9,153 bases of DNA from Gemmatimonadales bacterium (GCA_030601605.1 JAUVTI010000069.1:1-9153); one strand, 5' to 3'. Shown: positions 1 through 8,100, counted from the stretch's first letter. Translations and numbers: made by a program. The notes: a model not told the origin generated them from the letters alone.

Positions 1-2
1 GC

Positions 3-326
3 GGGAACCCGGACTTCCGGATTGCGTGGAACGGTGACATCGACGGCAAGATGAGCCTGACCACCGTGAACAGTGGGTACGGGTACGGTTGGGGTTGGTA
101 CGGCTACGGCGGCATGGGGATGTCCACCTCCCAGACCTACGTCAACGAGTGGAATGAGGGCACGGTGCTGATCGACATCGTGGAAGGGGCGAAGAAACAG
201 CTCATCTGGCGTGGCAGCGCCACGATGGAACTGCATGACGGAGGGACCCCCGAGCAGTCCGACGCGAACGCCTACTCGGTGGCCCAGAAGCTCCTCAAGA
301 GCTTCCCGCCGGGCGGGGGAAACTAG
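3..326 (+). CDS. DUF4136 domain protein, C-terminal part (5' end outside window)
   Basis: This frame is open from the left edge, so only the last 107 residues are visible; the true start lies upstream. An NPDF motif at visible residues 2-5, a central strand GTVLIDIVEGAKKQLIWRG, and a closing helix with KLLKSFPP match the C-terminal half of DUF4136 proteins, which are usually exported or lipid-anchored envelope proteins of unknown function. Between the first strand and that core lies a Gly/Tyr/Trp-rich stretch (GYGYGWGWYGYGG), a flexible loop often seen in this family. The N-terminal signal or lipobox cannot be checked because it is off the window. An internal ATG at position 51 is unlikely to be the start, because the conserved NPDF strand precedes it. 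The family assignment is by recognised motifs; no function is known. Confidence 0.8.
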   Translation, partial: GNPDFRIAWNGDIDGKMSLTTVNSGYGYGWGWYGYGGMGMSTSQTYVNEWNEGTVLIDIVEGAKKQLIWRGSATMELHDGGTPEQSDANAYSVAQKLLKSFPPGGGN

Positions 327-358
327 ACCGGCGTTCTCCAGAGCTACTGAACGAGTCA

Positions 359-387
359 GCGCCCCCCGCTCGTGGAGCGGGGGGCGC
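359..387. terminator. Perfect hairpin between convergent genes, probable bidirectional terminator
   Basis: Bases 359-371 (GCGCCCCCCGCTC) and 375-387 are perfect reverse complements, giving a 13-bp, almost all G/C stem closed by a GTG loop. It lies 32 bases after the DUF4136 stop and 26 bases before the stop of the minus-strand aldo/keto reductase, so it can act on both transcripts. Neither side carries a real T tract (TTCGCATT follows on the plus side), so termination efficiency is uncertain. It may also protect 3' ends. Confidence 0.7.
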
Positions 388-413
388 TTCGCATTGGAGT
401 CATCCGCCCGGAT

Positions 414-1418
414 TCAGGGGTGCGCCGGTCCGCTCCCGGCGCCGCTCTCAGCGATGGCCGCGGCCATCTCGTCCAGGTCTTCATGCGTGAGCCCGAGGCC
501 GCCCGCCGCCACCCACCCGTCCACCTGGGTGGCGGAGCGCGCGCCCACTATGGCGCCGCTCACTCCGGGCCAGGCGAGGGTCCAGGCAGCTGCAACGGCC
601 GCAGTGGTCGTCCCGTGCCGCCCGGCGATGGGCCGCAGCGCGTCGCGCAGGGCGAGGTTGCGACCCAGTAGCGGCGGATGGAAGTCGGCGGAGCGGCGGC
701 GCCAGTCGTCTGGCGCCAGGTTTTCCACGCGCTCGGCTGTGAATCCGTCCGTCAGGAGGCCCGCTTGCATCGGGCTGTAGCAGATCACCCCTGTGCTGTG
801 TGTGTTGCACCAGGGAATCTCCTCCGCCGCGACCTCCCGGTGAATGAGCGAAAAGGGCGGCTGTAGTGAGTCCACGTGGCTGAGTGCCTCGCACCGGTCG
901 AGCAGTTCCACGTCGAAGTTGGAGACGCCGCTGCTGCGCACCTTGCCCTCCTCGATCAGCCGGAGCATCATGGCCCAGGAGTCCTCCACCGGAGTCCCTT
1001 CGTCGTCGGGCCAGTGGAACTGATAGAGGTCGATGCGGTCCACGCCCAGCCGGCGCAGCGAGGCCTCACACTCCGCGCGGATTGATTCGGGCCGCAACAC
1101 CTGCCGGGCGATCGCCATGCGGTCAGCCGGGTCCCAGGCGAGGCCGCACTTGGTGAACACGAATGGGCGGTCGCCTTCGGGGAAGTCGCGCAGCAGGCGC
1201 CCGACCACCTCTTCGGAGTGGCCCAGCCCGTAGACCGCCGCGGTGTCGATCCAGTTGACGCCCAACTCGATGGCGTGACGCATCGCCGCCAGCGACGCCT
1301 CGTCGTCCTGCGGTCCCCAGCTGAAGGCCCAGCCGCCGCCGCCCGCGGCCCACGCGCCGAACCCTACCGTGGTGATCTCGAGGCCACTGGTACCCAGGGT
1401 GCGGGTGGGGAGGGTCAT
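414..1418 (-). CDS. Aldo/keto reductase
   Basis: A 334-residue NAD(P)H-dependent oxidoreductase of the aldo/keto reductase superfamily, a single TIM-barrel cytoplasmic enzyme that reduces aldehydes or ketones to alcohols. The catalytic tetrad is visible as Asp58 (NWIDTA), Tyr63 (AVYG), Lys90 (FVFTKCG) and His135 (QFHWPD). Cofactor-binding segments are SNF at 166-168, the YSPMQAGLL strand at 214-222, and GARSATQVD near 292-300. Length is normal for the family, and the layout resembles YhdN/general-stress or sugar-type AKRs; the substrate cannot be read from sequence. The start chosen is the ATG that begins MTLPTRTLG, the usual family N-terminus. It overlaps the stop codon of the upstream nuclease gene as ATGA, which implies translational coupling. 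GGAGGA-like bases lie about 12 bases before it inside the upstream gene. A longer in-frame reading back to 1496 would only add residues inside that gene. Confidence 0.93.
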   Translation of the reverse strand: MTLPTRTLGTSGLEITTVGFGAWAAGGGGWAFSWGPQDDEASLAAMRHAIELGVNWIDTAAVYGLGHSEEVVGRLLRDFPEGDRPFVFTKCGLAWDPADRMAIARQVLRPESIRAECEASLRRLGVDRIDLYQFHWPDDEGTPVEDSWAMMLRLIEEGKVRSSGVSNFDVELLDRCEALSHVDSLQPPFSLIHREVAAEEIPWCNTHSTGVICYSPMQAGLLTDGFTAERVENLAPDDWRRRSADFHPPLLGRNLALRDALRPIAGRHGTTTAAVAAAWTLAWPGVSGAIVGARSATQVDGWVAAGGLGLTHEDLDEMAAAIAESGAGSGPAHP

Positions 1419-2929
1419 CCTTCTTCCGCGTCCTCCGCGCTCACCAGTTTGACGTCGGGTTGCACCTTGGAGCGGAGCCACTGCAGCACCGCCCACATCG
1501 CCTCCAGGTCCTCCCGGTTATAGGCTGTGATGAGGTTCATCAGGGCCTGCCGCTCGAACTCGTCCTCCGTCTCGACCGCCTCCACATAGCGCGCCATGGC
1601 CCAGTCCCCACCCGTGTTGTGGAGCTTGCGCTCGAAGCCGATGTACTTCTCGACGACCTTCAGGCTGTAACTGGGCAGCGGAAGCGCGATCGACTCCTGG
1701 GCGAGAGGAAGACAGTCCACGAGGTTCTCGAGCACGCGGGCAGCGACTCCGTCCGGGTCGCCGTAGCGCTCGACGTACAGCCGGATGTTCGTCTTCTCGT
1801 AGGAATGCCAGTGGACGAATGGCAAGTCGCCGTTCTCTTCCAGCATCTCACCCGCGAGACGGAGGAACTCCAGCCAGCCGTTGCGGTCGCCCTCAGGGCC
1901 GAAATCGGCCAGGGCGCTCCGGAACTCGCCCGGATGCCGCCCGTACACCTGGAGGCCCCACAGGTAGATCTTCGCGGGCTCCTGGAGTTGGGGTGGCATT
2001 CCCTCGAGGTCGAACATCACGTAGTCGTCTGATTCGGGGATGGCCGGAGGCTGGATGAGGATCTCCCGGCCGTCCACGAGCGCCTGGGCCATGCGCATGA
2101 TGGAGCCTGCCCGTTTGCCCACCCTCGACGTGTGAGTGCCAGCGGGCTTGGTGAGGCGCGCCAGGCGCTCTTCGGTGAAGAGCTCGACGAGCTTGGGATA
2201 CGCCTCGATCCCATCCTCCCGCAGCTCGTGGACCATCCACTGATCCACGCCGTACACAAGCGCTACGTCCTTGCGTCCCTCCGCCTGCGGCCAGCAGCGG
2301 TAGTGGAACGAGCAGTCCTTGCACTTGGTCCAGCCGACGGGTTCGTACGGCTCCCTGGACGTGCGCTTGATGCCGGCGATGACCTCGAGCTCCTGCAGTG
2401 CGCGCGTGCCACCCTTGTACGTGAGCTCCACTATCTCACCGGCGCCGTTGTACACCTCGAGCGCCCGGGGCGGGGTGCCGAACGTGCGTTCGAACAGCCA
2501 CCCGTAGAGCTCCATCTGGTGGTGGATCTCCGGATGATCCTTGTGAGTGATGCGGCGCGCGATCTTGCAGTCCCGGATGAGGTAACCGTCGCCCCAGCGG
2601 ATCAGGAAGTCGGGATCGCCGGTCACCTCCCAGCGCACGCCGGCGATCTCCAGCGACGCGCGCAGCGCCGGCTGGTAGATGACCTCCTGCTCGTCGGCCA
2701 CCGCCTGGCGGGTGAGCCGCTCGCGCTCTTCGCGCATCCCGGTGTCAAGCTCGACCACGCCTCTGAGCGACTTGAGATGACTGCGCTCGTGTCGCTCACC
2801 GAGCCGTCGCAGCACCTCTTCGTACTCCCCCGGCTCCGACTCCAACTCGCCGCGGTGCCGGAGGTAAACCCGCAATCCGCATGGGGATGGGCGGTGGTAG
2901 GCGTAGATGTCGGAGGCGGAGAGGCGCAT
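1415..2929 (-). CDS. TM0106-family RecB/Cas4-like nuclease with RNase H-like exonuclease domain
   Basis: A 504-residue predicted cytoplasmic nuclease with two nuclease folds. Residues about 1-215 form a PD-(D/E)XK domain of the RecB/Cas4 type: GDPD at 104-107, DCK at 120-122 and QxxxY (Gln138, Tyr142). Four cysteines, Cys17, Cys203, Cys206 and Cys212, follow the C...CxxCx5C pattern that binds a [4Fe-4S] cluster in Cas4 and AddB. Residues about 300-490 form an RNase H-like/DEDD exonuclease domain (Pfam RNase_H_2): DLE at 307-309, HWHSYE around 373-378, Asp405, and a final YNREDLEA at 470-477. This two-domain layout without a helicase is the short TM0106 form; its cellular role is not established, with DNA repair the usual guess. 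The ATG at 2929 gives the expected MRLSASDI N-terminus but has no Shine-Dalgarno. A GTG at 2989 with an AAAAGG upstream would add 20 residues. The stop overlaps the aldo/keto reductase start by 4 bp. Confidence 0.88.
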   Translation of the reverse strand: MRLSASDIYAYHRPSPCGLRVYLRHRGELESEPGEYEEVLRRLGERHERSHLKSLRGVVELDTGMREERERLTRQAVADEQEVIYQPALRASLEIAGVRWEVTGDPDFLIRWGDGYLIRDCKIARRITHKDHPEIHHQMELYGWLFERTFGTPPRALEVYNGAGEIVELTYKGGTRALQELEVIAGIKRTSREPYEPVGWTKCKDCSFHYRCWPQAEGRKDVALVYGVDQWMVHELREDGIEAYPKLVELFTEERLARLTKPAGTHTSRVGKRAGSIMRMAQALVDGREILIQPPAIPESDDYVMFDLEGMPPQLQEPAKIYLWGLQVYGRHPGEFRSALADFGPEGDRNGWLEFLRLAGEMLEENGDLPFVHWHSYEKTNIRLYVERYGDPDGVAARVLENLVDCLPLAQESIALPLPSYSLKVVEKYIGFERKLHNTGGDWAMARYVEAVETEDEFERQALMNLITAYNREDLEAMWAVLQWLRSKVQPDVKLVSAEDAEEG

Positions 2930-3012
2930 GTCACAATCTAGCACGCTCCGGTCCGGCGATGACGTCCGAGCCTTGCAGTGAGCGTGCACCAGCGAACACC
3001 TTTTGAGCCATC
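2930..3012. promoter_or_regulatory. Divergent intergenic region, nuclease (-) / GMC oxidoreductase (+)
   Basis: These 83 bases separate two divergent start codons and should hold both promoters. On the minus strand a TANNNT-type -10 hexamer, TAGATT (2940-2935), sits five bases before the nuclease ATG, which would suit a leaderless transcript; no clear -35 accompanies it. On the plus side I see no Shine-Dalgarno or clear -10 before the GMC start at 3013 (CTTTTGAGCCATC precedes it). A stop codon at 3004 rules out a longer in-frame GMC start. Confidence 0.4.
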
Positions 3013-5016
3013 ATGCCGAACCACGAGAGCAAGCCGGTCCTGACCGAGCGCGAGCGTCGAGTGCTCGCCGCAGTGTGCGACACGTTGCTGCCGGAGATCG
3101 CCAGGGACGACGACCCGGAGGGCTTCTTTGCCACGGGAGCGCGGGCGGCGGGCACCGCAGGCAGAGTGGAGCGCCTCATCGAGTCCCTGAGCGATCCGAG
3201 AGACCGCGACCGTCTGCGGATGCTGCTCTCCGCGCTGGGCTCACCGCTAGTGAACCTGCTGATGAGCGGCAAGCTGGCCTCGTTCCCGGCGATGGGGCCC
3301 GCGACGCGCGAGGCGGTGCTGAGGAGCTGGGCGCACTCCCGTGTATCGGTCCGCCGCGCCGGATTCCAGGCGCTCAAGCGTCTGGCCCACGTCGCCTACT
3401 ACGGCTGGCCCATGGCGGACGGCTCCCACCCGGCGTGGCGGGCGGCGGGCTATCCGGGACCGCTGCCCCAGCCCGAGAAGGCGATCGAGCCGCTCCCGAC
3501 ACTGCAGGTCGAGAGCGACTCCACGCTCGGCTGCGACGTGGTGATCGCGGGATCGGGCGCCGGCGGCGGAGTGGTGGCGGGAGTGCTCGCGGCGGCCGGG
3601 CTGGACGTGGTGGTGCTGGAGAAGGGCCCCAACCCCGGCTCGCGCGACATGACCCAGGTGGAGGGCGAAATGCTGGGGTCGCTGTACCTGGAGGGCGGGC
3701 TTCTCATGACGCAGAGCGGCTCGATGCCGGTCCTGGCGGGGAGCTGTCTCGGCGGCGGCACCGTGATCAACTACACCACCAGCTTCCCGCTCCCGGAGAA
3801 CGTGCGAGGGGAGTGGGATCGGCTGTCGGGGCTCTCTCTGTTTGAGAGCGCACGGTTCACGGCGTCGCTCGAGCGCGTTTCGACGCGGTTGGACGTGGGC
3901 ACGAGGTGGACCACGCCCGGCCGGCGCGACGAGATCCTGGAGCGGGGCTGCCGCAAGCTGGGGTGGCACGTAGACCTGATGCCGCGCAACGTGACCGACT
4001 GCCTCGAAGGGCTGGAGTGCGGTTACTGCGGCTACGGCTGCAGGCACGGGGCCAAGAACTCGACCGCGCGCACCTACCTGAGCGACGCGGCGGCGGCGGG
4101 CGCCCGGCTGGTGGTCGGATGCGAGGTGGATCGGGTCGTTTCCGAGGCCGGTCGCGTGACGGGTCTAGAGGCGACCGTCACTCGGTCCGACGGCGCGCCC
4201 TGTCGGCTCTCGGTTCGAGCTCGCGCAGTCGTGGTGGCGGCCGGGGCCGTTCACACTCCGGCCATCCTCAAGCGCTCGGGGCTGGCCAACAAGCGAATCG
4301 GTCGGGGCCTCCTGCTTCAGCCGGCCACCGCCGTGATGGGGGTCTTCCCCGAGCGGGTGGATCCATGGGCCGGCTCGATCCAAACGCGCTACTCCGACCA
4401 GTACGCTGATCAGGATGACGGCTACGGGGCCAAGTTGGAGACGGCGCCGGCGCACTTCGTGCTGGCCGCGAGCGCGTTCGGATGGGACAGCGCGCGCCAG
4501 TTCAAGGAGGACGTTGCCCGCTTGGGGCACATCGGGCTCGTGGGCGTGCTGCTGCGCGACCGAGATCCCGGCAAGGTGGTCGTGGGGAAGGACGGGCGGC
4601 CGCGGGTGCACTACGAGCTATCCCGCTTCGACGCGTTGCACGTGCGCAATGCGGTGCGGGGAGCGGCCCGGCTGCTCGCGGAGGCGGGAGCCGAGGAGAT
4701 CTTCACGCTGCAGACGCCGCCGGTACGGGGGTGGCCCGGGAAGGGAGCTTGGCTGGACCGGCTCATGTCGGAGGCCGACTCCCGCGGGTATCGCTACGCC
4801 CGCATGTCATATATCTCGTTCCATCAGCTGGGTACGGCGGCCATGGGTCGCGATCCCACGCGGTCGGTGATCGACGAGATGGGCGAGGCGTACGGGCTGA
4901 GAGGGCTGTACGTGGCCGACGGGAGCGCGTTCCCCGGGTCGAGCGGGGTGAACCCGATGCTCACCATCATGACGATCGCGGATCACGTGGCGCGGGGGAT
5001 TGCCGAGCGCTGGTGA
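3013..5016 (+). CDS. GMC family FAD-dependent oxidoreductase (long-chain alcohol oxidase-like)
   Basis: A 667-residue flavoenzyme of the glucose-methanol-choline family, expected to oxidise an alcohol to an aldehyde or ketone using FAD. Residues about 10-165 are an all-helical extension opening with LTERERRVLAAVCDTLLPE, similar to the N-terminal part of long-chain fatty alcohol oxidases and to gluconate-dehydrogenase subunit-3-type domains. The Rossmann FAD site begins at CDVVIAGSGAGGG (174-186), with Glu203 at the ribose position. A second GMC segment is GSCLGGGTVINY (243-254). Cys330, Cys336, Cys339 and Cys343 form a cluster before a GAKNS turn. The C-terminal domain has the catalytic His604 (SFHQLGTAAMG) and Asn647 in SSGVNPMLTIM, with the VADGSAFP motif between them. 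No signal peptide or membrane segment is visible, so it is probably cytoplasmic. ATG 3013 is the first in-frame start after a stop at 3004, though it lacks a clear ribosome binding site. The exact substrate is unknown. Confidence 0.92.
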   Translation: MPNHESKPVLTERERRVLAAVCDTLLPEIARDDDPEGFFATGARAAGTAGRVERLIESLSDPRDRDRLRMLLSALGSPLVNLLMSGKLASFPAMGPATREAVLRSWAHSRVSVRRAGFQALKRLAHVAYYGWPMADGSHPAWRAAGYPGPLPQPEKAIEPLPTLQVESDSTLGCDVVIAGSGAGGGVVAGVLAAAGLDVVVLEKGPNPGSRDMTQVEGEMLGSLYLEGGLLMTQSGSMPVLAGSCLGGGTVINYTTSFPLPENVRGEWDRLSGLSLFESARFTASLERVSTRLDVGTRWTTPGRRDEILERGCRKLGWHVDLMPRNVTDCLEGLECGYCGYGCRHGAKNSTARTYLSDAAAAGARLVVGCEVDRVVSEAGRVTGLEATVTRSDGAPCRLSVRARAVVVAAGAVHTPAILKRSGLANKRIGRGLLLQPATAVMGVFPERVDPWAGSIQTRYSDQYADQDDGYGAKLETAPAHFVLAASAFGWDSARQFKEDVARLGHIGLVGVLLRDRDPGKVVVGKDGRPRVHYELSRFDALHVRNAVRGAARLLAEAGAEEIFTLQTPPVRGWPGKGAWLDRLMSEADSRGYRYARMSYISFHQLGTAAMGRDPTRSVIDEMGEAYGLRGLYVADGSAFPGSSGVNPMLTIMTIADHVARGIAERW

Positions 5017-5033
5017 CCGCGCGACGCGGTTGC

Positions 5034-5125
5034 GCGGGGATGGGGGAGCCTCTCGGAAGAACTCCTCTACAAGCTGCCCCCGCCCCGCACCAGGGAATTC
5101 TTCCGGGGAGGTCCCCCATCCCCGC
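5034..5125. terminator. Long imperfect inverted repeat between convergent genes
   Basis: Bases 5034-5065 and 5094-5125 are inverted copies: 27 of 32 positions are Watson-Crick paired and two of the five mismatches are G-T pairs. The outer 14 bp (GCGGGGATGGGGGA and its complement) pair perfectly, and a second run of eight perfect pairs includes CGGAAGAA. A 28-base loop separates the arms. The element lies 17 bases after the GMC stop and 19 bases before the tricorn stop, so a bidirectional terminator or 3' stabilising structure is the simplest reading. There is no T tract. A small 6-bp hairpin (5016-5021 with 5025-5030) precedes it, starting at the last base of the GMC stop codon. Confidence 0.5.
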
Positions 5126-5144
5126 TTAGGCTAGACGCGCGACC

Positions 5145-8100
5145 CTACTGCGCCTGCGAGCCGGGCTCGGTCATCTGCGCGGGAGCCCGGCGGTCCTCGT
5201 ACGGCGGTCGCACCGGCCGGGCCGGCGGGTTCATCTGGATCAGCAGCAGGACCTCCTGGATTGCCCGCTCGAGCTGAGGCTCGCTGCCACGCGCCAGCGC
5301 GGTCGGATACTCAGGCACCTCGATGTCCGGGTCTACGCCGTGACCCTCGGCGAACCACTCACCGTCGGGATCGTACATCCGGAACGTCGGCACCGTCACG
5401 CTGCCGCCGTCGATCAGCGAGGGCGCCCCCGTGATGCCGATGAGCCCGCCCCAGGTGCGGGTCCCGATCAGCGGTCCCACGCCGGCCTTCTTGAAGTAGT
5501 CAGGGAACGCGTCTCCGCCCGAGCCGCTCCAGGCGTTGATCAGCATCACCTTCGGGCCGAAGTGGGCCATCGGCGGCCAGGCCCAGTCCGTTCCGTCCCG
5601 CACCGCCCAGAAGGCGAGCGGGGGGCGGTTGAGCAGCTCCACGAATCGATCCGGGATCTGCCCGCCGCTGTTCCAACGCTCGTCGATGATGAGTCCGGCC
5701 TTGTTGATCTGCGGGCGCCACTGCCGCAGCAGCTCCGCTTGTCCATCGCGGCCCGTGCTGCGCACGTACACGTAACCCACGCGCCCGTCCGTGGCCTCGT
5801 CCACGGCCTTCCGGTTGGCCTCGATCCAGGCGAGGTGTCTGAGCCGCGTCTCGCTGGAAAGCGTCTCGACCAGAACGCGCCGGGCGCCGTCTGTGCGGGG
5901 CCTGTCGTTCACGGCGAGCTCGACCGTCTGGCCCGCGAGCCCCTGGAACGCCGCCCAGGGGTCCCGGTTCGGATCCAGCGGGATGCCGTTCACGGCGAGG
6001 ATGTAATCTCCCTCGCTCACGTCCACGCCCGGCTGGCTCAACGGCGAGCGGACGTCGGCGTCCCACTGCGCGCCCCGGATGATTCGGGCGATGCGGTATG
6101 CGCCGTCGTCGGGCTCCCAATCCACTCCCAGGAGCCCGACCCCGCGCTGCGGCGCGGGCTCCGTCTGGCCGCCGCCGCGGTAGGTGTGGGAGGCACTGAG
6201 CTCGGCGATCATCTCACCGATCACGAAGTTCACGTCCCAGCGGGTGACGGCGTCCTCCAGCAGACGACCGTAGTGCGCTCGCACAGCGTTCCAGTCCACG
6301 CCGTGCATGTTGGGGTCGTAGAAGAAGTCGCGCTCCAGGCGCCAGGCGTCGGTGAAGATCTGGCGCCACTCCGCCTTCGGGTCCACTACCGTCTCCATCT
6401 CGGCGACCCGGAGCGGCTCGTCCATCTTCTGGTCGGCCTTCACGTCTACTATCGCGAAGCTGCGGTCCTCTCTAATCAGGAGCTTCTCGCCGTCGGCGGA
6501 CACGTCGAACCCGTCGGCATCCCCGATTACCGTCTTCTCCTCGCGCTCCTCGAGGTCCCAGTAGACGATCGGGCTCTCGTCGTCGTCGCTCCCGCTGCGC
6601 GGCAGACGGCGGAACAACACCTTGCCGGAGACGGCTCGGAGGTTCGTGTAATTGCCGGGGTCCGGCGGCAGGATCGTGATGCGGCGCTCGAAGTCCACCA
6701 GGTCGATCTCGACCGCCTTATCCTTGTCGTCGTCCTCGTCGTCCCCGTTTCCGTTCTCGTCAGCCGCTTCCTCTTCGTCGCTCCGGGGCGCCAGCGGGGA
6801 CGGTACGTCTCGTCGCAGTGACGCGGCCGCCACGTTCGTGGCGTTCGGGTACACCCAGCTGTTGTCGAAATCACTGTACACCGGCTGGAACGACCGGTCC
6901 GTGAGGAAGTAGATGTAGTCGCCGTCCGGATCGAATACGGGCTGCGCGTCGCTGTAGTACCCGGCCGTTACCTGATGCAGCTGGCCCGAGCGAGTGTCGT
7001 ACAGGAACACCGCATTGTTCCGGTTCTCCAAGTCGCGCGCGTAGGTGAGCCAACGGCTGTCCGCCGACCAGCTGGGCGAGAACGCGTTCAGGGCGCCCTG
7101 GAACCAGAATAGGGCCTGATCCACGTCCGTCGTCCGCTCCCGGTCCATGTCGTAGATTCGGATGGTCATCGTCTGGTCCACGAACGCCAGCTTCTCCGAA
7201 TCCGGTGACCACGTCGGCGTGTAGCGGAATCCGGGGCCATACGATGTGAGGGTGCGTTCCTCGCCCGAGCCGTCGGCCGGACGCACGGTGAGCTGGTACT
7301 CTCCCGAGCGGTCGCTCCAGTACGCCACCCACTTGCCATCCGGCGACCAGGCTGGGTAGCGCTCCGCGATGCCGGAGCTGTTCGTCAGGTTGCGGACCGG
7401 TCCGTGCTCGGCCGGCACGGTGAAGACGTCGCCGCGCGCCTCGAACACGGCGCGCTTGCCCGATGGCGAGATGCCCCCGTCGAAGATGAGCTCGGCAACT
7501 TTCTCGCTGCGGGGCCGCAGGGTCGCCTGATCCGTCACGACCTCCACGCTCACCTCGCCGATCTGCTCGGTCGTCAGGTCGAGCAGGTAGAGCCGCCCGC
7601 CCGCCTGGAACACGATGTCCGAAGGACCCATGGCGGGGAAGGTGACATCGACATCGGTGAAGCGCGTCACCTGGCGCACGCTCTCCGTGTCGAGATCGTA
7701 CGCCCAGAGGTTGTAACGCTGGTTCTCGTCCCGGTCGGACAGGAAGAAGATGGTTCGACCGTACCACATCGGCTGTCCGTCGTTCGCCGGGTGGTTGGTG
7801 ATGTTGCGTGACTCCAGGGTCTCGAGGTTGAACAGCCACACCTCGGTCGCCCACCCGCCGCGGTACCGCTTCCACGTGTGGTAGTCGCGTGACTTGGGTG
7901 TGTATGCGAGCGTCGTGCCGTCGGGTGAAAGCGTGCCGAACTCGCCGTACGGCAGCGGCAGCTTCAGCGGCAACCCGCCGCTCGGCGCCACCCGATAGAA
8001 CTGGTTGAACCGCTGACGTCCGCTCTCGCGGGCAGAGGCGAACAACAGGGCGCTGCCATCCGGATACCAGTCCAGCATGCGGTCGCCCATCGGGTGGTAC

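Noticed and set aside
1419..1496. 26-codon N-terminal extension of the aldo/keto reductase
   Set aside because: It lies inside the upstream gene, is Gly/Arg-rich, and precedes the standard AKR N-terminus; the ATGA overlap gives a better start.
2132..2941. Plus-strand open frame of 269 codons opposite the nuclease gene
   Set aside because: Antisense shadow of the TM0106 gene; all recognisable nuclease motifs are on the minus strand.
2941..2987. 7-bp inverted repeat GCACGCT...AGCGTGC in the nuclease/GMC intergenic region
   Set aside because: The arms are short and 33 bases apart, so it is plausible by chance; not enough for an operator call.
3247..4047. Minus-strand open frame of 266 codons inside the GMC gene
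   Set aside because: His/Arg/Ala-rich shadow frame with no motif; the GMC FAD motifs are on the plus strand.
1415..5016. Idea that the nuclease, AKR and GMC genes form a defence system
   Set aside because: There is no sensor, toxin, helicase, methylase, reverse transcriptase or mobile element signature nearby, and the flanking genes are typical chromosomal metabolic and envelope genes.
5340..6821. Long plus-strand open frame of 493 codons opposite the tricorn gene
   Set aside because: It is a shadow of the high-GC tricorn coding frame: the translation is low-complexity Arg/Val/His-rich without domain motifs, and it has no ribosome binding site. The opposite strand holds a clear tricorn domain chain.
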